The notes below the pieces were generated by a model. That model was not told the origin of the DNA. It did no database searches and saw nothing but the letters and a program-made list of their open reading frames with translations. From Selenomonadaceae bacterium (lineage in GTDB: Bacteria > Bacillota > Negativicutes > Selenomonadales > Selenomonadaceae), in the NCBI GenBank assembly GCA_024698045.1, contig JAILRS010000002.1:1-64000 (forward strand): DNA of 64,000 nucleotides. The letters run 5' to 3'. The translations under genes were made by a program, and so were the position numbers. Shown here in pieces: positions 10,701 through 18,228 of the stretch (position 1 is the stretch's first letter; every line of letters begins with the position of its first letter).

Positions 10701-10845
10701 AACTATTCCGATTATCGCAATGACTGCTAATGCCTTCGATGAAGATGTTCAGCGTTCACTTAAAGCCGGTATGAATGCACATTTGACAAAACCCGTCGAC
10801 GCCGAACAACTTTACTCTACTTTGCAGGGGCTTATCAAAGATTGA
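7771..10845 (+). CDS. Hybrid sensor histidine kinase with two receiver domains
   Basis: A 1024-residue cytoplasmic signalling protein; no membrane segment is evident. N-terminal ~500 residues: PAS-like sensory modules. Then HisKA with MSHEIRTPMNA (phospho-His near residue 523). Then HATPase_c with N-box NILGNAVKF, DTGVGM and GGSGLGLAI. Then two receivers, the first with VDWLMPEMDG (Asp near 816), the second with MDIRMPVMDG (Asp near 951) and a Thr-Ala/Lys switch pair. ATG 7771 is chosen because GAGAGGAAAA precedes it; a TTG 36 bases upstream has no such site. No separate output regulator or HPt gene lies nearby, so the partner and the signal are unknown. Confidence 0.93.
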   Translation: MYSSLPFDTTKFDELPISIIICQPVFNADGSAKDYRIVFGNEQFANQWNTLGKNSDFRGELVNDNLPQNKFISTPLNNLPKPYVGFILTDTTEYNRQNAKDNFLRMARHAEGARLLIREESNGKFSVVFVSKMFAQMVQCNLNDAKRAFEQNGIIAFAHPDDRLSLKRMLRRRISEEGTKDLTVRYMTAHGEMIWCNITFTFIDEFNEHYIYCTFFDVTSLKVYAQRLQSTYMAIGDNFYRANDRTLTMFRANLTRNKVEDVQGKDMFGTDSVIRPYSELINLRAMNYPIEEERKKFLDTFDIDNIKTKFHRGETTLSMYLFSRRKDGHYCYVQYRAVFTRHPISSEIIIFVSEQEAGKEKVEGALLEKILARQFDMVAYLSNDKYSVVVGDASLIVKGSIFPQTREGYYDEYLKNQVIPVLEGDDTAKKNYTDALNLSTIKNQLKTSEPYVVNIAIKINDEIFYKRLDFYLIDSRADFIIVLKSDTTEIQEKQIQQNNRLKDALTVAKQANVAKTAFLSRMSHEIRTPMNAIIGLDNIALHDKDLTPTIRSYLEKIGTSARYLLSIINDILDMSRIESGRMTFRNEEFSFTSFVYQINTLIEEQCKDKGLTYICDVKKNIGKYYIGDDTKLEQVLINILGNAVKFTDEGGSITLTIECTAQYDGQSNFKFTVADTGVGMSKDYLPHIFEPFSQEDDTTTSKYGGSGLGLAITKNIIQMMNGSISVDSEKGVGTTFTINVPLKDSARSESEDENQMRPQDFSVLIIDDELLAREHAKSVLEEVGIASDVCASGKEAIDLIKLHHARREDYNLILVDWLMPEMDGIEVTKAIREILGEETAVVVLTAYDWFEVEEEAIKAGVDTFMTKPLASTNALYEFQQAFNRKRQILPEKKVVELEGRKVLVAEDMPVNAEIIMMILEMRGVISDHAENGKLTVEKFAASPAGFYDAILMDIRMPVMDGLQATAAIRALNHPDAKTIPIIAMTANAFDEDVQRSLKAGMNAHLTKPVDAEQLYSTLQGLIKD

Positions 10846-10860
10846 ACGTTAATCAAATAA

Positions 10861-10893
10861 AAAAGCTCTTTCCTTATCGGAGGGAGTTTTTTT
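10861..10893. terminator. Terminator between convergent kinase and radical SAM genes
   Basis: CTCTTTCC pairs with GGAGGGAG and is followed by seven T on the plus strand. It ends the kinase transcript. It touches the stop codon of the convergent radical SAM gene, which it may also serve. Confidence 0.7.
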
Positions 10894-12751
10894 AATTGCT
10901 GCGACGAATTTTATAAAACTCTAAGACACGGCGGACATTTTCGGATTCGGCTTGCGAAATGTTTTTTTCGCCAAACTTATTCAGCCCGACTATGCTTTTT
11001 AATTCGATAAGTTCCTTTTCATTCAACCCGTGAAATAATCGCCGCCATTCCTGCGCTAAATTTTCCCGATACCTTTCGCGGTGAATTATCATCGCTTCAG
11101 GCATCCATAGTAAATCATGAAAATCATCAATAGTCTTCCCGAATGCCGCATCAAAGAAGGAACGTCCACGCCCGATTTTGCCCTTGGTTGCATTGATAAT
11201 CGCTTGAATCGCACGAATAAATTTCCTGTTCCAATGCTTGCCGATATAATCGCGGTTGCGGAAATATTCGGGGTCTCTTATCGGATGATATTTCATAGGG
11301 AAACTGTATATCGAGACATTCAGCTCCTCACATAAATCAATATTCAATTTGAGCCGCAAATAAAGTTCGTCGGGCGTATCACGGAAATTATACAGAACGT
11401 AATTTGACATGTCCCGTATCCCGTACTTCGCCGCAAGGCGGATAGCACGTTCGTAAATATCGCGCTGTTCGTAGTGGTCAAAGGCAATACGCAACGGCTT
11501 GATATTCAATTCCGCTAACTTCGCCGCATTGTCCTCGTTCATTAATCGCGCGTCTAATCCTTGATTGAAATCTATGTAATGGGAGCGTCTGCCATGCTTG
11601 AAATGTTTATCAAACAACGGTCGCGCAATTTCGTCCATTGCCAAAATATTTTCTCTGTCAGCTCCTACCGCGTAAAGCAAATCCCTTGATTCACGTTCTC
11701 GATAAAATTTCGCCGCTTCATCATACGATAATCTTTTATCAAGTTCATCATACAACCTAATAATTTTTTTGACGTATGTACGAACGTTAAACCCTGCGCA
11801 GAGATTTTGAACAGCTATATCATATTCATTGGCGGCGGTGTAACTGTTCCCCTTACCAAAGCCGCATGACTTTAAATCCTCGACTATCCTATTGAACTTC
11901 GGCGACGCCAATACATTGTTATCCATCAGTAATAAAAATTGTTTCGTGCCAAATTGTTTCTCGGTTTGCTTAAGTTGTTCCGTGATATCAATGTAGTCTT
12001 TGTACACCGGCTCGAGAGTACGAACCGCGCAAAATTCACAATTGCGAATGCACCCACGTGTCGTGTATCCAAAATAAGAATTCGCGGCAGGATATTTGTA
12101 GTCAATTTCCTCCAGGATAGAATAATCCGGCGGTAAGGTATCGATAATCACTTCGTCTGTTTTCCCCAAATCGTTCGGTTTATCCAGTAAGCCGCAATGA
12201 ATGTGAACCCCTTCGCCTACTTCAGCTCTCATATCTTTCGGAACCAGTGTTGCCGATACTCCGCCTACAAATATTTTCCCGTCCTTTGATAAAAATTTTT
12301 TCGCGTAATTTATTGTCTCGATAGTCTCCGCCCAAAAGAATGTAAACAATGAATTAACGCACACTATATCAAATTTCGGATAATCTTCTCGTTTGTACCG
12401 CCTGCGCAGATGCATTAATCTATCTTCAAAGCCGCTGTCGCGCAAATGCGGCACGTCTTCAAGACAGGAATATTTGCCCGTCTCTATAAATTCCTGCAGT
12501 ATCTCCGCATATCGCCCGAATACTTTTTCAGGTTCCTCTAACTCGTAATTTCTGAACAGCGATAAATCTTCTTCGTCCGCCTCAAAAAATTTTTCCGTCA
12601 GTAACTGCGCTCCTAACTTTTTCAGTTTCCCTTTGAAGAATCTGATATCGTCATGACAAACCGTGCGGAAATAGGTTGCCAATTTCATCAGACCCAACGG
12701 CGGATATTTGTTCCGATAATTCGGCTCGATTAACAAGACGCGTCTGCTCAT
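10892..12751 (-). CDS. Radical SAM protein with B12-binding-like N-terminus
   Basis: A 619-residue protein. The N-terminus (RRVLLIEPN, then PPLGLMKLATYFR) resembles the cobalamin-binding Rossmann module of B12-dependent radical SAM enzymes. The catalytic core carries the 4Fe-4S motif C234-x3-C238-x2-C241 in RGCIRNCEFC, preceded by YFGYTTRG. The substrate is unknown. Its ATG overlaps the stop of the upstream GHKL/Hsp90-like remnant (ATGA at 12748-12751), so the two were evolved as a coupled pair. The enzyme itself looks intact. A role in defence or nucleic-acid/peptide modification is inferred only from the neighbourhood; a metabolic role is equally possible. Confidence 0.8.
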   Translation of the reverse strand: MSRRVLLIEPNYRNKYPPLGLMKLATYFRTVCHDDIRFFKGKLKKLGAQLLTEKFFEADEEDLSLFRNYELEEPEKVFGRYAEILQEFIETGKYSCLEDVPHLRDSGFEDRLMHLRRRYKREDYPKFDIVCVNSLFTFFWAETIETINYAKKFLSKDGKIFVGGVSATLVPKDMRAEVGEGVHIHCGLLDKPNDLGKTDEVIIDTLPPDYSILEEIDYKYPAANSYFGYTTRGCIRNCEFCAVRTLEPVYKDYIDITEQLKQTEKQFGTKQFLLLMDNNVLASPKFNRIVEDLKSCGFGKGNSYTAANEYDIAVQNLCAGFNVRTYVKKIIRLYDELDKRLSYDEAAKFYRERESRDLLYAVGADRENILAMDEIARPLFDKHFKHGRRSHYIDFNQGLDARLMNEDNAAKLAELNIKPLRIAFDHYEQRDIYERAIRLAAKYGIRDMSNYVLYNFRDTPDELYLRLKLNIDLCEELNVSIYSFPMKYHPIRDPEYFRNRDYIGKHWNRKFIRAIQAIINATKGKIGRGRSFFDAAFGKTIDDFHDLLWMPEAMIIHRERYRENLAQEWRRLFHGLNEKELIELKSIVGLNKFGEKNISQAESENVRRVLEFYKIRRSN

Positions 12752-13510
12752 TTCCTGACCGCCTCGATTATCTTGCTCTCTAAATTATCGTAGGTTTTCG
12801 CCGGGACATTTTCCTTTATCACCGTTAATATTTTGTCCACCAATTTAACTTCGCTGCGTCGTAAGTTCGGGAAGGAATGTATCTGTTTTTTTTCGGGCAC
12901 GGGCGGCGGCATTTCCGTTACCGTGGTTTTCTCTACGATTCGCGTTGTGACTGCCCTTAATATTTTTTGCGACTCTGTTAATTCTAATCGTAAATTCTTT
13001 TGTTGTACCGATACTGCCTTTTCGGCTTTTTTCTTCAGCGTTTCTAATTTATCTTCTGCCTCTTTGCGTTTCTGTTTGTTCGTGAATATTTGCGTGTCGT
13101 ATTTTTCGGCGGCGGTATTATATTTCCTGACCGCGCTGTTAATCGCCGAGGCATTGCGATATATTTTTCCAAGGTCTGTGAAATACTCTCGTAACTTTTT
13201 TTTCAATATACTTGAGGTTAGGATTTTCGATGAAATAATCGCGTTGGGCATTCGGGATTAGCTTATTGTCCAGCGCAAAAACTTCGCCGATAAAATAATG
13301 ATTGCCGCGGTCTTCGGCGAACAAATTTTGAAGTGTATCTTCGCCGCCGATTTGAATATTACCCTTGCGCAAACGGATTGAGCGCATGTAGTTGTTGGTA
13401 TCGTTTAATTCTTCTTTTATGACGCCTTCAAATTTTGAAAGACCTATCCACGACCACGCAATCAAAGAGCCGTCGTCATCATAAAAGTTTTGCCAATAAA
13501 AAAGCGGCAA
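12748..13510 (-). pseudogene. C-terminal remnant of a GHKL/Hsp90-like ATPase, frameshifted
   Basis: Two overlapping frames form one protein. Frame 1 (from ~13510) reads SIRLRKGNIQIG, then HYFIGEVFALD and LIPNAQRDYF. Frame 2 (from ~13200 to 12748) continues as LREYFTDLGKIYRNA, a coiled coil and a short C-terminal domain. These motifs are the middle/C-terminal part of bacterial Hsp90-like ATPases (RKGNI...IGE...LIPNARRD). The switch occurs in a run of eight A on the coding strand (plus 13195-13202); seven A would join the frames as IEKKLREYF. The ATP-binding N-terminal half is absent: upstream lies a terminator and the HNH gene. No proper start codon or ribosome site is seen. Mutation, sequencing error and programmed slippage are all possible for the shift. 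Confidence 0.62.
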
Positions 13511-13527
13511 CCTTCGCGGCTGCCGTT
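13496..13527 (-). terminator. Terminator of the NurA-HerA-HNH operon
   Basis: On the minus strand CGGCAGCC pairs with GGTTGCCG around GCGAA, followed by C and six T. It lies 8 bases after the HNH stop and before the GHKL remnant, so the remnant and radical SAM gene are cut off from the upstream transcript unless there is readthrough. Confidence 0.85.
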
Positions 13528-13532
13528 TATTT

Positions 13533-14357
13533 TTACAGATGGAAATTTAATTTTAAAGTTTGTTCGTATCCGTTCGGGAAGAGATAAATTTTTCTGTCGG
13601 TATCGAAAGTCGGATTGACGGCATGAATAATTCGGTGATGATTCGGGCAAACGATTAACAAGTTGCTTGCGTCATTGTTGAGGCTTTGAACGAAATAATT
13701 TATGTGATGACATTCGGCAATTTTCGCGCCGTAGATTTCGCCGATATTTTCGCCGCAAAGTTGACAGCGGAAGTCATAAAGTTTTTTCAAGTAGTTTCCT
13801 ATACTGCGATTGAGTTTGCGGATTTTCGTCAGGCGATACTTTTCAACTATTGCCGCTTCCGAATCCGTCAACGTTGGCAACTCCAATAAATTTTCCAAAG
13901 ACGTTTCCTCTTGAACAAATTCCGCTTTGGCTATATTGCCGTTAAAAATCGGCTCCATTAAAAATGTGTCCTTTAAATCTGTGGCGTACAGAACAAAATA
14001 TTCTTTGGTGTCATTGGGCGGCAGAAAATTTTTATCTTGTCGTTGACGCTCTAGGATTTCAAATGTATGCGCAAAAATTTTTCTCAACATCTGCGCGATG
14101 CCGCTGTTCTTACCGTAAGTGATTTGCCACATGTCTCTATGTTCGGGATATCTTCCGCGGTTGAAATTTACGCTCGATAAAATTACGGGAAAAGTTTCGC
14201 CGGCTAAAATAATTTTTATTTCGCGCTTTTCGCCGTGCGTCAATGTTCCTGCGCTCAAGTGCAAAGAAAAAATATCTTGCATGGCGACGGATACGGCGAA
14301 GCCGCGATAAAAAGTCGACCAATCTAAATTTCGTTGCAAAATAAAATCGTCATTCAT
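13533..14357 (-). CDS. HNH endonuclease
   Basis: A 274-residue putative nuclease. The C-terminal third is a zinc-supported HNH domain: FRCQLCGENIG supplies a Cys pair, AECHHINYF the His pair, and LIVCPNHHRIIH the second Cys and the closing His residues. The N-terminal ~150 residues look beta-rich and could be a DNA-recognition domain of the kind found in HNH restriction enzymes, but I could not assign a family. Start ATG 14357 has AGGTGA five bases upstream. It lies in the same reading frame as the preceding HerA gene, just after that gene's TAG. Last gene of the NurA-HerA-HNH operon; no methyltransferase gene is present. Confidence 0.8.
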   Translation of the reverse strand: MNDDFILQRNLDWSTFYRGFAVSVAMQDIFSLHLSAGTLTHGEKREIKIILAGETFPVILSSVNFNRGRYPEHRDMWQITYGKNSGIAQMLRKIFAHTFEILERQRQDKNFLPPNDTKEYFVLYATDLKDTFLMEPIFNGNIAKAEFVQEETSLENLLELPTLTDSEAAIVEKYRLTKIRKLNRSIGNYLKKLYDFRCQLCGENIGEIYGAKIAECHHINYFVQSLNNDASNLLIVCPNHHRIIHAVNPTFDTDRKIYLFPNGYEQTLKLNFHL

Positions 14358-14366
14358 GTTCGTCAC

Positions 14367-15875
14367 CTACGCCGCAATGTTTGTCCTGCCGAAGGCAAGA
14401 GTAGAGCAGTTACCCGTAACTCTTTGGTGGATATTGGAGCGGAACTGTTCTGCGCCGAAAAGAATGATGCCCAAAGAGCGACCGCGCTCGGCGATATCCA
14501 AAATCTGTCGCAGAATCGGAGAATTTTTAGTTGTATCTTTCGAGGCGTATTTATTGAGCTCGTCGACAAAAATAACAATACGCGACGGCGGATTACTTAC
14601 CCGTTGAGTATCGCCCAACTTTAAACGATAAAGAGCCTTGAGGGCGTCGCCGAATACAAACGCCTGTTTATCGGTGCTGAGTTTGGCGATATCAATGACG
14701 TTGACAGAGCTTGCGGAAATATTTTCCAACTCGTCGGCTAATCTGCATTCTTTATCATTATTAAATTTGTATCCGAACATTTCATCGTTACCGATAGCCT
14801 TTTGAACTATACGCTTGAACTTGCGCCAACTTAAGACAGAAATTTCATTGGAATTGGTTTTGCCGCTACCGCTTTGAGACAGTGTGTTGACAATAGCTAA
14901 AAAATCATCCCAAGTTTCGGCATATTTAAAATTTATATCATCTTTATCAATTACCTTGCTAAGGATAGAATCCATAGTCTGAGTGGTATCGTCGATATCG
15001 GCGAAAAGCATTTCCAAAGATTCGCGGTCGCTTTCGTAGGTATACTTGAAAGATTTAAGGATACCTTGATTAAAATATTGGTTGACAGTATCTTTGGGCA
15101 GATAAGTAGTAACCTCGTCGACACCTTTGAAGGGAGCATAATAGTGAACATTTTTAAAGGGCTTACTGCTCAAACCGAGCCGCTTATAATCGTCTGCGAT
15201 TTTGTTATTCATATCATCATTGGGTCGATGAATCGCCATCAAATCTTTGCCCTTGACGTTGAAAATAACGAAGGCGACACTGTCGTTAGAATTATTGAGG
15301 CGAAAACTTTCGGAAATAGATTTAATAAGGAACATGGCATAACTGGTTTTGGCGGCGAGCCCGGAAATGCCTGAGATATTCAGATGCGCGCCCTCCGAGC
15401 CGAGAATAAATTGAGCGTTGAGATTGACGGGCAAAAAAATTTCGTTAGGAGTATCGGCGTACATTTTGAGGAAACCGCAGGGCAAAGGATTTTGAATATT
15501 ATCGAGCCCCAAAGCCTGTTTGATTTCGATATCGTCCGCCAAATAAACGGGAGCATCATTGATAACGGGCGTGTAAATTTTTTTGGTATTGTACGATACA
15601 GAAACTTCGACGTAATTCATACCGATTCTGAGAGTCGGAGGATTAATATCGGTATCGCCGAAATCGTTTGACATATAAGCTGTGAGAAGACTTTTGGCAT
15701 CAGTGATATGTGAAATATTTTCCACAGTACCGAAGGAAAAAGAATTATCCAAATGTTTAACTTTGACGACATCGAAAGCATTCAATCGGAAATCGGAATT
15801 AGTCCAGAAGAAAAATTTATCCATAGTTGCAGGAAATTTTTCGGTTGCCGCTACTCTGCCTATTATTTTACTCAT
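14367..15875 (-). CDS. HerA-like ATPase (DUF87/FtsK superfamily), C-terminally short
   Basis: A hexameric DNA-translocase type ATPase that normally works with a NurA nuclease. Visible signatures: a SIRLGMN-like beta-barrel region at the N-terminus, a variant P-loop SGISGLAAKTS near residue 176, Walker B IVIFVDELNKY near residue 438, and the downstream sensor region GAEQFRS and NCSTLAFGRT. The P-loop lacks the usual GK(T/S) glycine (AAKT); I recall similar SG(V/L)ATKTS variants in DUF87 proteins. The protein ends abruptly 5 residues after GRT. Relatives continue for tens of residues, so the C-terminus seems lost at TAG 14367-14369. ATG 15875 is placed behind GAGGTG and overlaps the end of the NurA-like gene. 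Confidence 0.75.
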   Translation of the reverse strand: MSKIIGRVAATEKFPATMDKFFFWTNSDFRLNAFDVVKVKHLDNSFSFGTVENISHITDAKSLLTAYMSNDFGDTDINPPTLRIGMNYVEVSVSYNTKKIYTPVINDAPVYLADDIEIKQALGLDNIQNPLPCGFLKMYADTPNEIFLPVNLNAQFILGSEGAHLNISGISGLAAKTSYAMFLIKSISESFRLNNSNDSVAFVIFNVKGKDLMAIHRPNDDMNNKIADDYKRLGLSSKPFKNVHYYAPFKGVDEVTTYLPKDTVNQYFNQGILKSFKYTYESDRESLEMLFADIDDTTQTMDSILSKVIDKDDINFKYAETWDDFLAIVNTLSQSGSGKTNSNEISVLSWRKFKRIVQKAIGNDEMFGYKFNNDKECRLADELENISASSVNVIDIAKLSTDKQAFVFGDALKALYRLKLGDTQRVSNPPSRIVIFVDELNKYASKDTTKNSPILRQILDIAERGRSLGIILFGAEQFRSNIHQRVTGNCSTLAFGRTNIAA

Positions 15876-17058
15876 CATCCACACCTCGGAATAAATGTAA
15901 AAAAGTTTCCGCAGAAACTATCTTTGATTTAATAAAAGACTCTGTAAGGAAGATTGGATAAATATGATTAGCCCAACGATTATCGGAACCGTAACAAACG
16001 GGGTTACGCTCGTTGATTAGGTGTGCGCTTATGGTGTCAACGAGATCGCTGTCGATTTTACCGGAATCAACTTCATCATCGGTGACCAACATTTTTTCGA
16101 CTTTGACAACGCCATCGAAAGGTGAGTCGGTATGTTTACTATCGTGAATGCGCAGATACCAGACTGCGAATTTAATATCGCCGTGAAAGGAAGTATTTTC
16201 AAAAGAGATAACGGGCGTTCTGGCGAAGATAGGGAGTGCTGCGATAAAATCGGGATTAGGGCGATTATTAACATTATTCGTCCAAAGCAGGGGATTAAAT
16301 TTTTTAGAGACGCCGATAACGTAGCTGTAATTTTTTTTGAAGGTCAGAAATTTTCTTTTATTGTTCCGGAGTTCTGTAGGCATACGATATTCCAAAGAGC
16401 CGTCCTTGACTAGGAAATTATTTGCGCCGAGTTTATTTTTGGCTACGATTTTATTAACCATACTTTGTTCGAGTTGATACATACGCTCTTGCACTTTAGC
16501 GATAGCGCGGTTTTCAAATTCCTGAGTTTTAGTCTGCGCAGTGTTTGAGCTATAGAGTATAATTGGGGGCGATAAACGAACGGAAATTTTTTTCATAGTC
16601 AGTACGGCGTTAATATCCTCGAGCATAGCGGCCAAAGCTCCGACACTATCGGCTGAAACATCGGGCAGAGCCAAAACATTTTCGTTAAGGAAATCCACGA
16701 CGAACATTTTTTTATCGCGACGCCCGCAACAACCGACGGCGATTTGACCGGCGACAACAGGGTAAACCATTTTACGATTAGACAATTTGTAAACGATATC
16801 ATCGATTTTGTAAACGTGTCGCGTACCGTCGAGGAAATATTTCAGTGGCGAATCGACTTGCGACAAAAGTTTTGATTTATTCGTAAGGGAAATATAATTT
16901 TTATGGTTTAAAGTTTCGCCGTGTTTGGGATTGACGAGATTAAATTCGCGATTGTCGATTCGTGAGGAGCTGTCTACTTCCAAATCCAATTCGATTTTCT
17001 TTGACCGATAACTTTGTCCGTAAGTTTTATCGGCGATAATCTTCAGAATGTTTTTCAT
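15868..17058 (-). CDS. NurA-like nuclease domain protein
   Basis: A 396-residue protein read as NurA-like from position and motifs. It has FLDGTRH (Asp77) and VKDGSLEY (Asp219), spaced like the catalytic acids of the NurA RNase H-like fold, and a C-terminal NHIYPIFLTES segment near the usual final motif. NurA trims DNA ends in complex with HerA. Here the HerA gene follows and overlaps it, which supports the assignment. Start ATG 17058 lies behind GGGTGA; a GTG three codons upstream is the alternative. First gene of island A's operon, with its own promoter at 17087-17115. In bacteria such pairs are found in phage-defence loci. Confidence 0.6.
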   Translation of the reverse strand: MKNILKIIADKTYGQSYRSKKIELDLEVDSSSRIDNREFNLVNPKHGETLNHKNYISLTNKSKLLSQVDSPLKYFLDGTRHVYKIDDIVYKLSNRKMVYPVVAGQIAVGCCGRRDKKMFVVDFLNENVLALPDVSADSVGALAAMLEDINAVLTMKKISVRLSPPIILYSSNTAQTKTQEFENRAIAKVQERMYQLEQSMVNKIVAKNKLGANNFLVKDGSLEYRMPTELRNNKRKFLTFKKNYSYVIGVSKKFNPLLWTNNVNNRPNPDFIAALPIFARTPVISFENTSFHGDIKFAVWYLRIHDSKHTDSPFDGVVKVEKMLVTDDEVDSGKIDSDLVDTISAHLINERNPVCYGSDNRWANHIYPIFLTESFIKSKIVSAETFLHLFRGVDDE

Positions 17059-17086
17059 AAGAGTCACCCGCGAAATTTTTCCAAAC

Positions 17087-17115
17087 AGTTTATCAGTTGA
17101 TTAGCGATGCCGCAA
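17087..17115 (-). promoter_or_regulatory. Promoter of the NurA-HerA-HNH operon
   Basis: On the minus strand TTGCGG (17110-17115) and TAAACT (17087-17092) are separated by 17 bases and lie 29 bases before the start codon. Confidence 0.6.
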
Positions 17116-17164
17116 CCTGATTGAGTGATTGAATAAAATTTTTATGTTACAGTTGTCACATTCT

Positions 17165-17193
17165 TTGACAATCGCGTCTGATATACATATAAT
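17165..17193 (+). promoter_or_regulatory. Consensus sigma-70 promoter of first binding-protein gene
   Basis: Perfect TTGACA (17165-17170) and perfect TATAAT (17188-17193) with a 17-base spacer, the strongest promoter in the window. The expected start near 17200 gives a leader of about 90 bases. It begins with the hairpin GCAGAATGATTCTGC (17203-17217) and contains a second hairpin at 17262-17282. Confidence 0.9.
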
Positions 17194-17289
17194 CTAAAAA
17201 ATGCAGAATGATTCTGCGGTTGTGTTCCTGTAAGAATTACGGTTGTAGAAAGGAAGTGACTGTGCGGCATTAAATGTCGTACTATTTTC

Positions 17290-18090
17290 ATGAAGAAAAT
17301 TTTTATTGCGGCACTAATCTTGATGATGATGGTGATTACGGGTTGCGGCGGCAGTGGCGGTAGCGGCAGCGATTACAAGTTTGATAAGAAATTAGTAATC
17401 GGCTTAGACGAAGAATATGCGCCGATGGGATTCCGCGACAAGGACGGCAATCTTATCGGCTTCGATATTGATTTAGCGAAAGAGGCGGCGAAACGCTTAG
17501 GCACCGAATTTGAATTCCGCCCGATTGATTGGGATAACAAGCGCGAGGAAATTACTTCGGGGAATGTAGACATGTTATGGAACGGCACCGATATAACCGA
17601 AGAGCGCAAAGAATACATGATTTACACAAAACCGTATTTAGAAAATCGCCAGATTCTGATGACAAAAGTAAACAGCGGTTTCGATCTCTATTCGGAAAGT
17701 GATTTGGCAGGTTTGAGAGTAGGAACGCAGGCCGGCTCTTCTTCGCGCAATTACATCGAATCAAAACCCGAACTCATGGAGTCTTTCAAAGAATTTAAAA
17801 CTTATCTGAACTTCAAAGAGGCGTACGAGGCATTGGATAAAAACGAAGTTGATGTAATAATCAGCGACGAAACAATCGCGCGTTACACCATTTATCAGAT
17901 TCCCAACAAATTTGAATTGGCTGAAGTAACAATCGGCCCCGTCTGCGAAATCGGTATCGGTTTCCGTAAGGATGAAGTTGCTTTGAGAGATACGATTCAA
18001 AAAGTTTTCGACGAAATGATAGCCGACGGTACGACCAAAAAAATTTCCGAAAAATGGTTCCATGCCGATATAATCAAGTACAGACGTTGA
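17290..18090 (+). CDS. Polar amino acid ABC transporter, substrate-binding lipoprotein
   Basis: A 266-residue periplasmic-type binding protein. A signal peptide ends in a lipobox (VITGC, Cys19), so it is a lipid-anchored protein. The mature part is the SBP_bac_3 fold: KKLVIGLDEEYAPMGF, the GFDIDLAKEAAKRLG signature, DITEERKEYM, and GTQAGSSS for the ligand cleft. The specificity (His/Arg/Lys/Gln/Cys class) cannot be decided. The ATG has no Shine-Dalgarno motif close by; AAGGAAG lies ~33 bases upstream with a hairpin in between. A close paralogue follows. Confidence 0.9.
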   Translation: MKKIFIAALILMMMVITGCGGSGGSGSDYKFDKKLVIGLDEEYAPMGFRDKDGNLIGFDIDLAKEAAKRLGTEFEFRPIDWDNKREEITSGNVDMLWNGTDITEERKEYMIYTKPYLENRQILMTKVNSGFDLYSESDLAGLRVGTQAGSSSRNYIESKPELMESFKEFKTYLNFKEAYEALDKNEVDVIISDETIARYTIYQIPNKFELAEVTIGPVCEIGIGFRKDEVALRDTIQKVFDEMIADGTTKKISEKWFHADIIKYRR

Positions 18091-18156
18091 ACTAAAATTT
18101 TTGCGCAGGCCGAAGAGTTTTGTATAATTTTAAAACGTGACAATGATATGCCGTGC

Positions 18157-18185
18157 TTGCAATGCCTTTCGCAGTAAAGTATAAT
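18157..18185 (+). promoter_or_regulatory. Promoter of second binding-protein gene
   Basis: TTGCAA (18157-18162) and TATAAT (18180-18185) with a 17-base spacer, giving a leader of about 37 bases. A second TATAAT (18123-18128, with TTTGCG at 17 bases' spacing) lies just upstream and may be an additional promoter. Confidence 0.8.
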
Positions 18186-18228
18186 GCAACGCGGCTTATT
18201 AAATTTACGGAAAGGATGTTTTAACACC

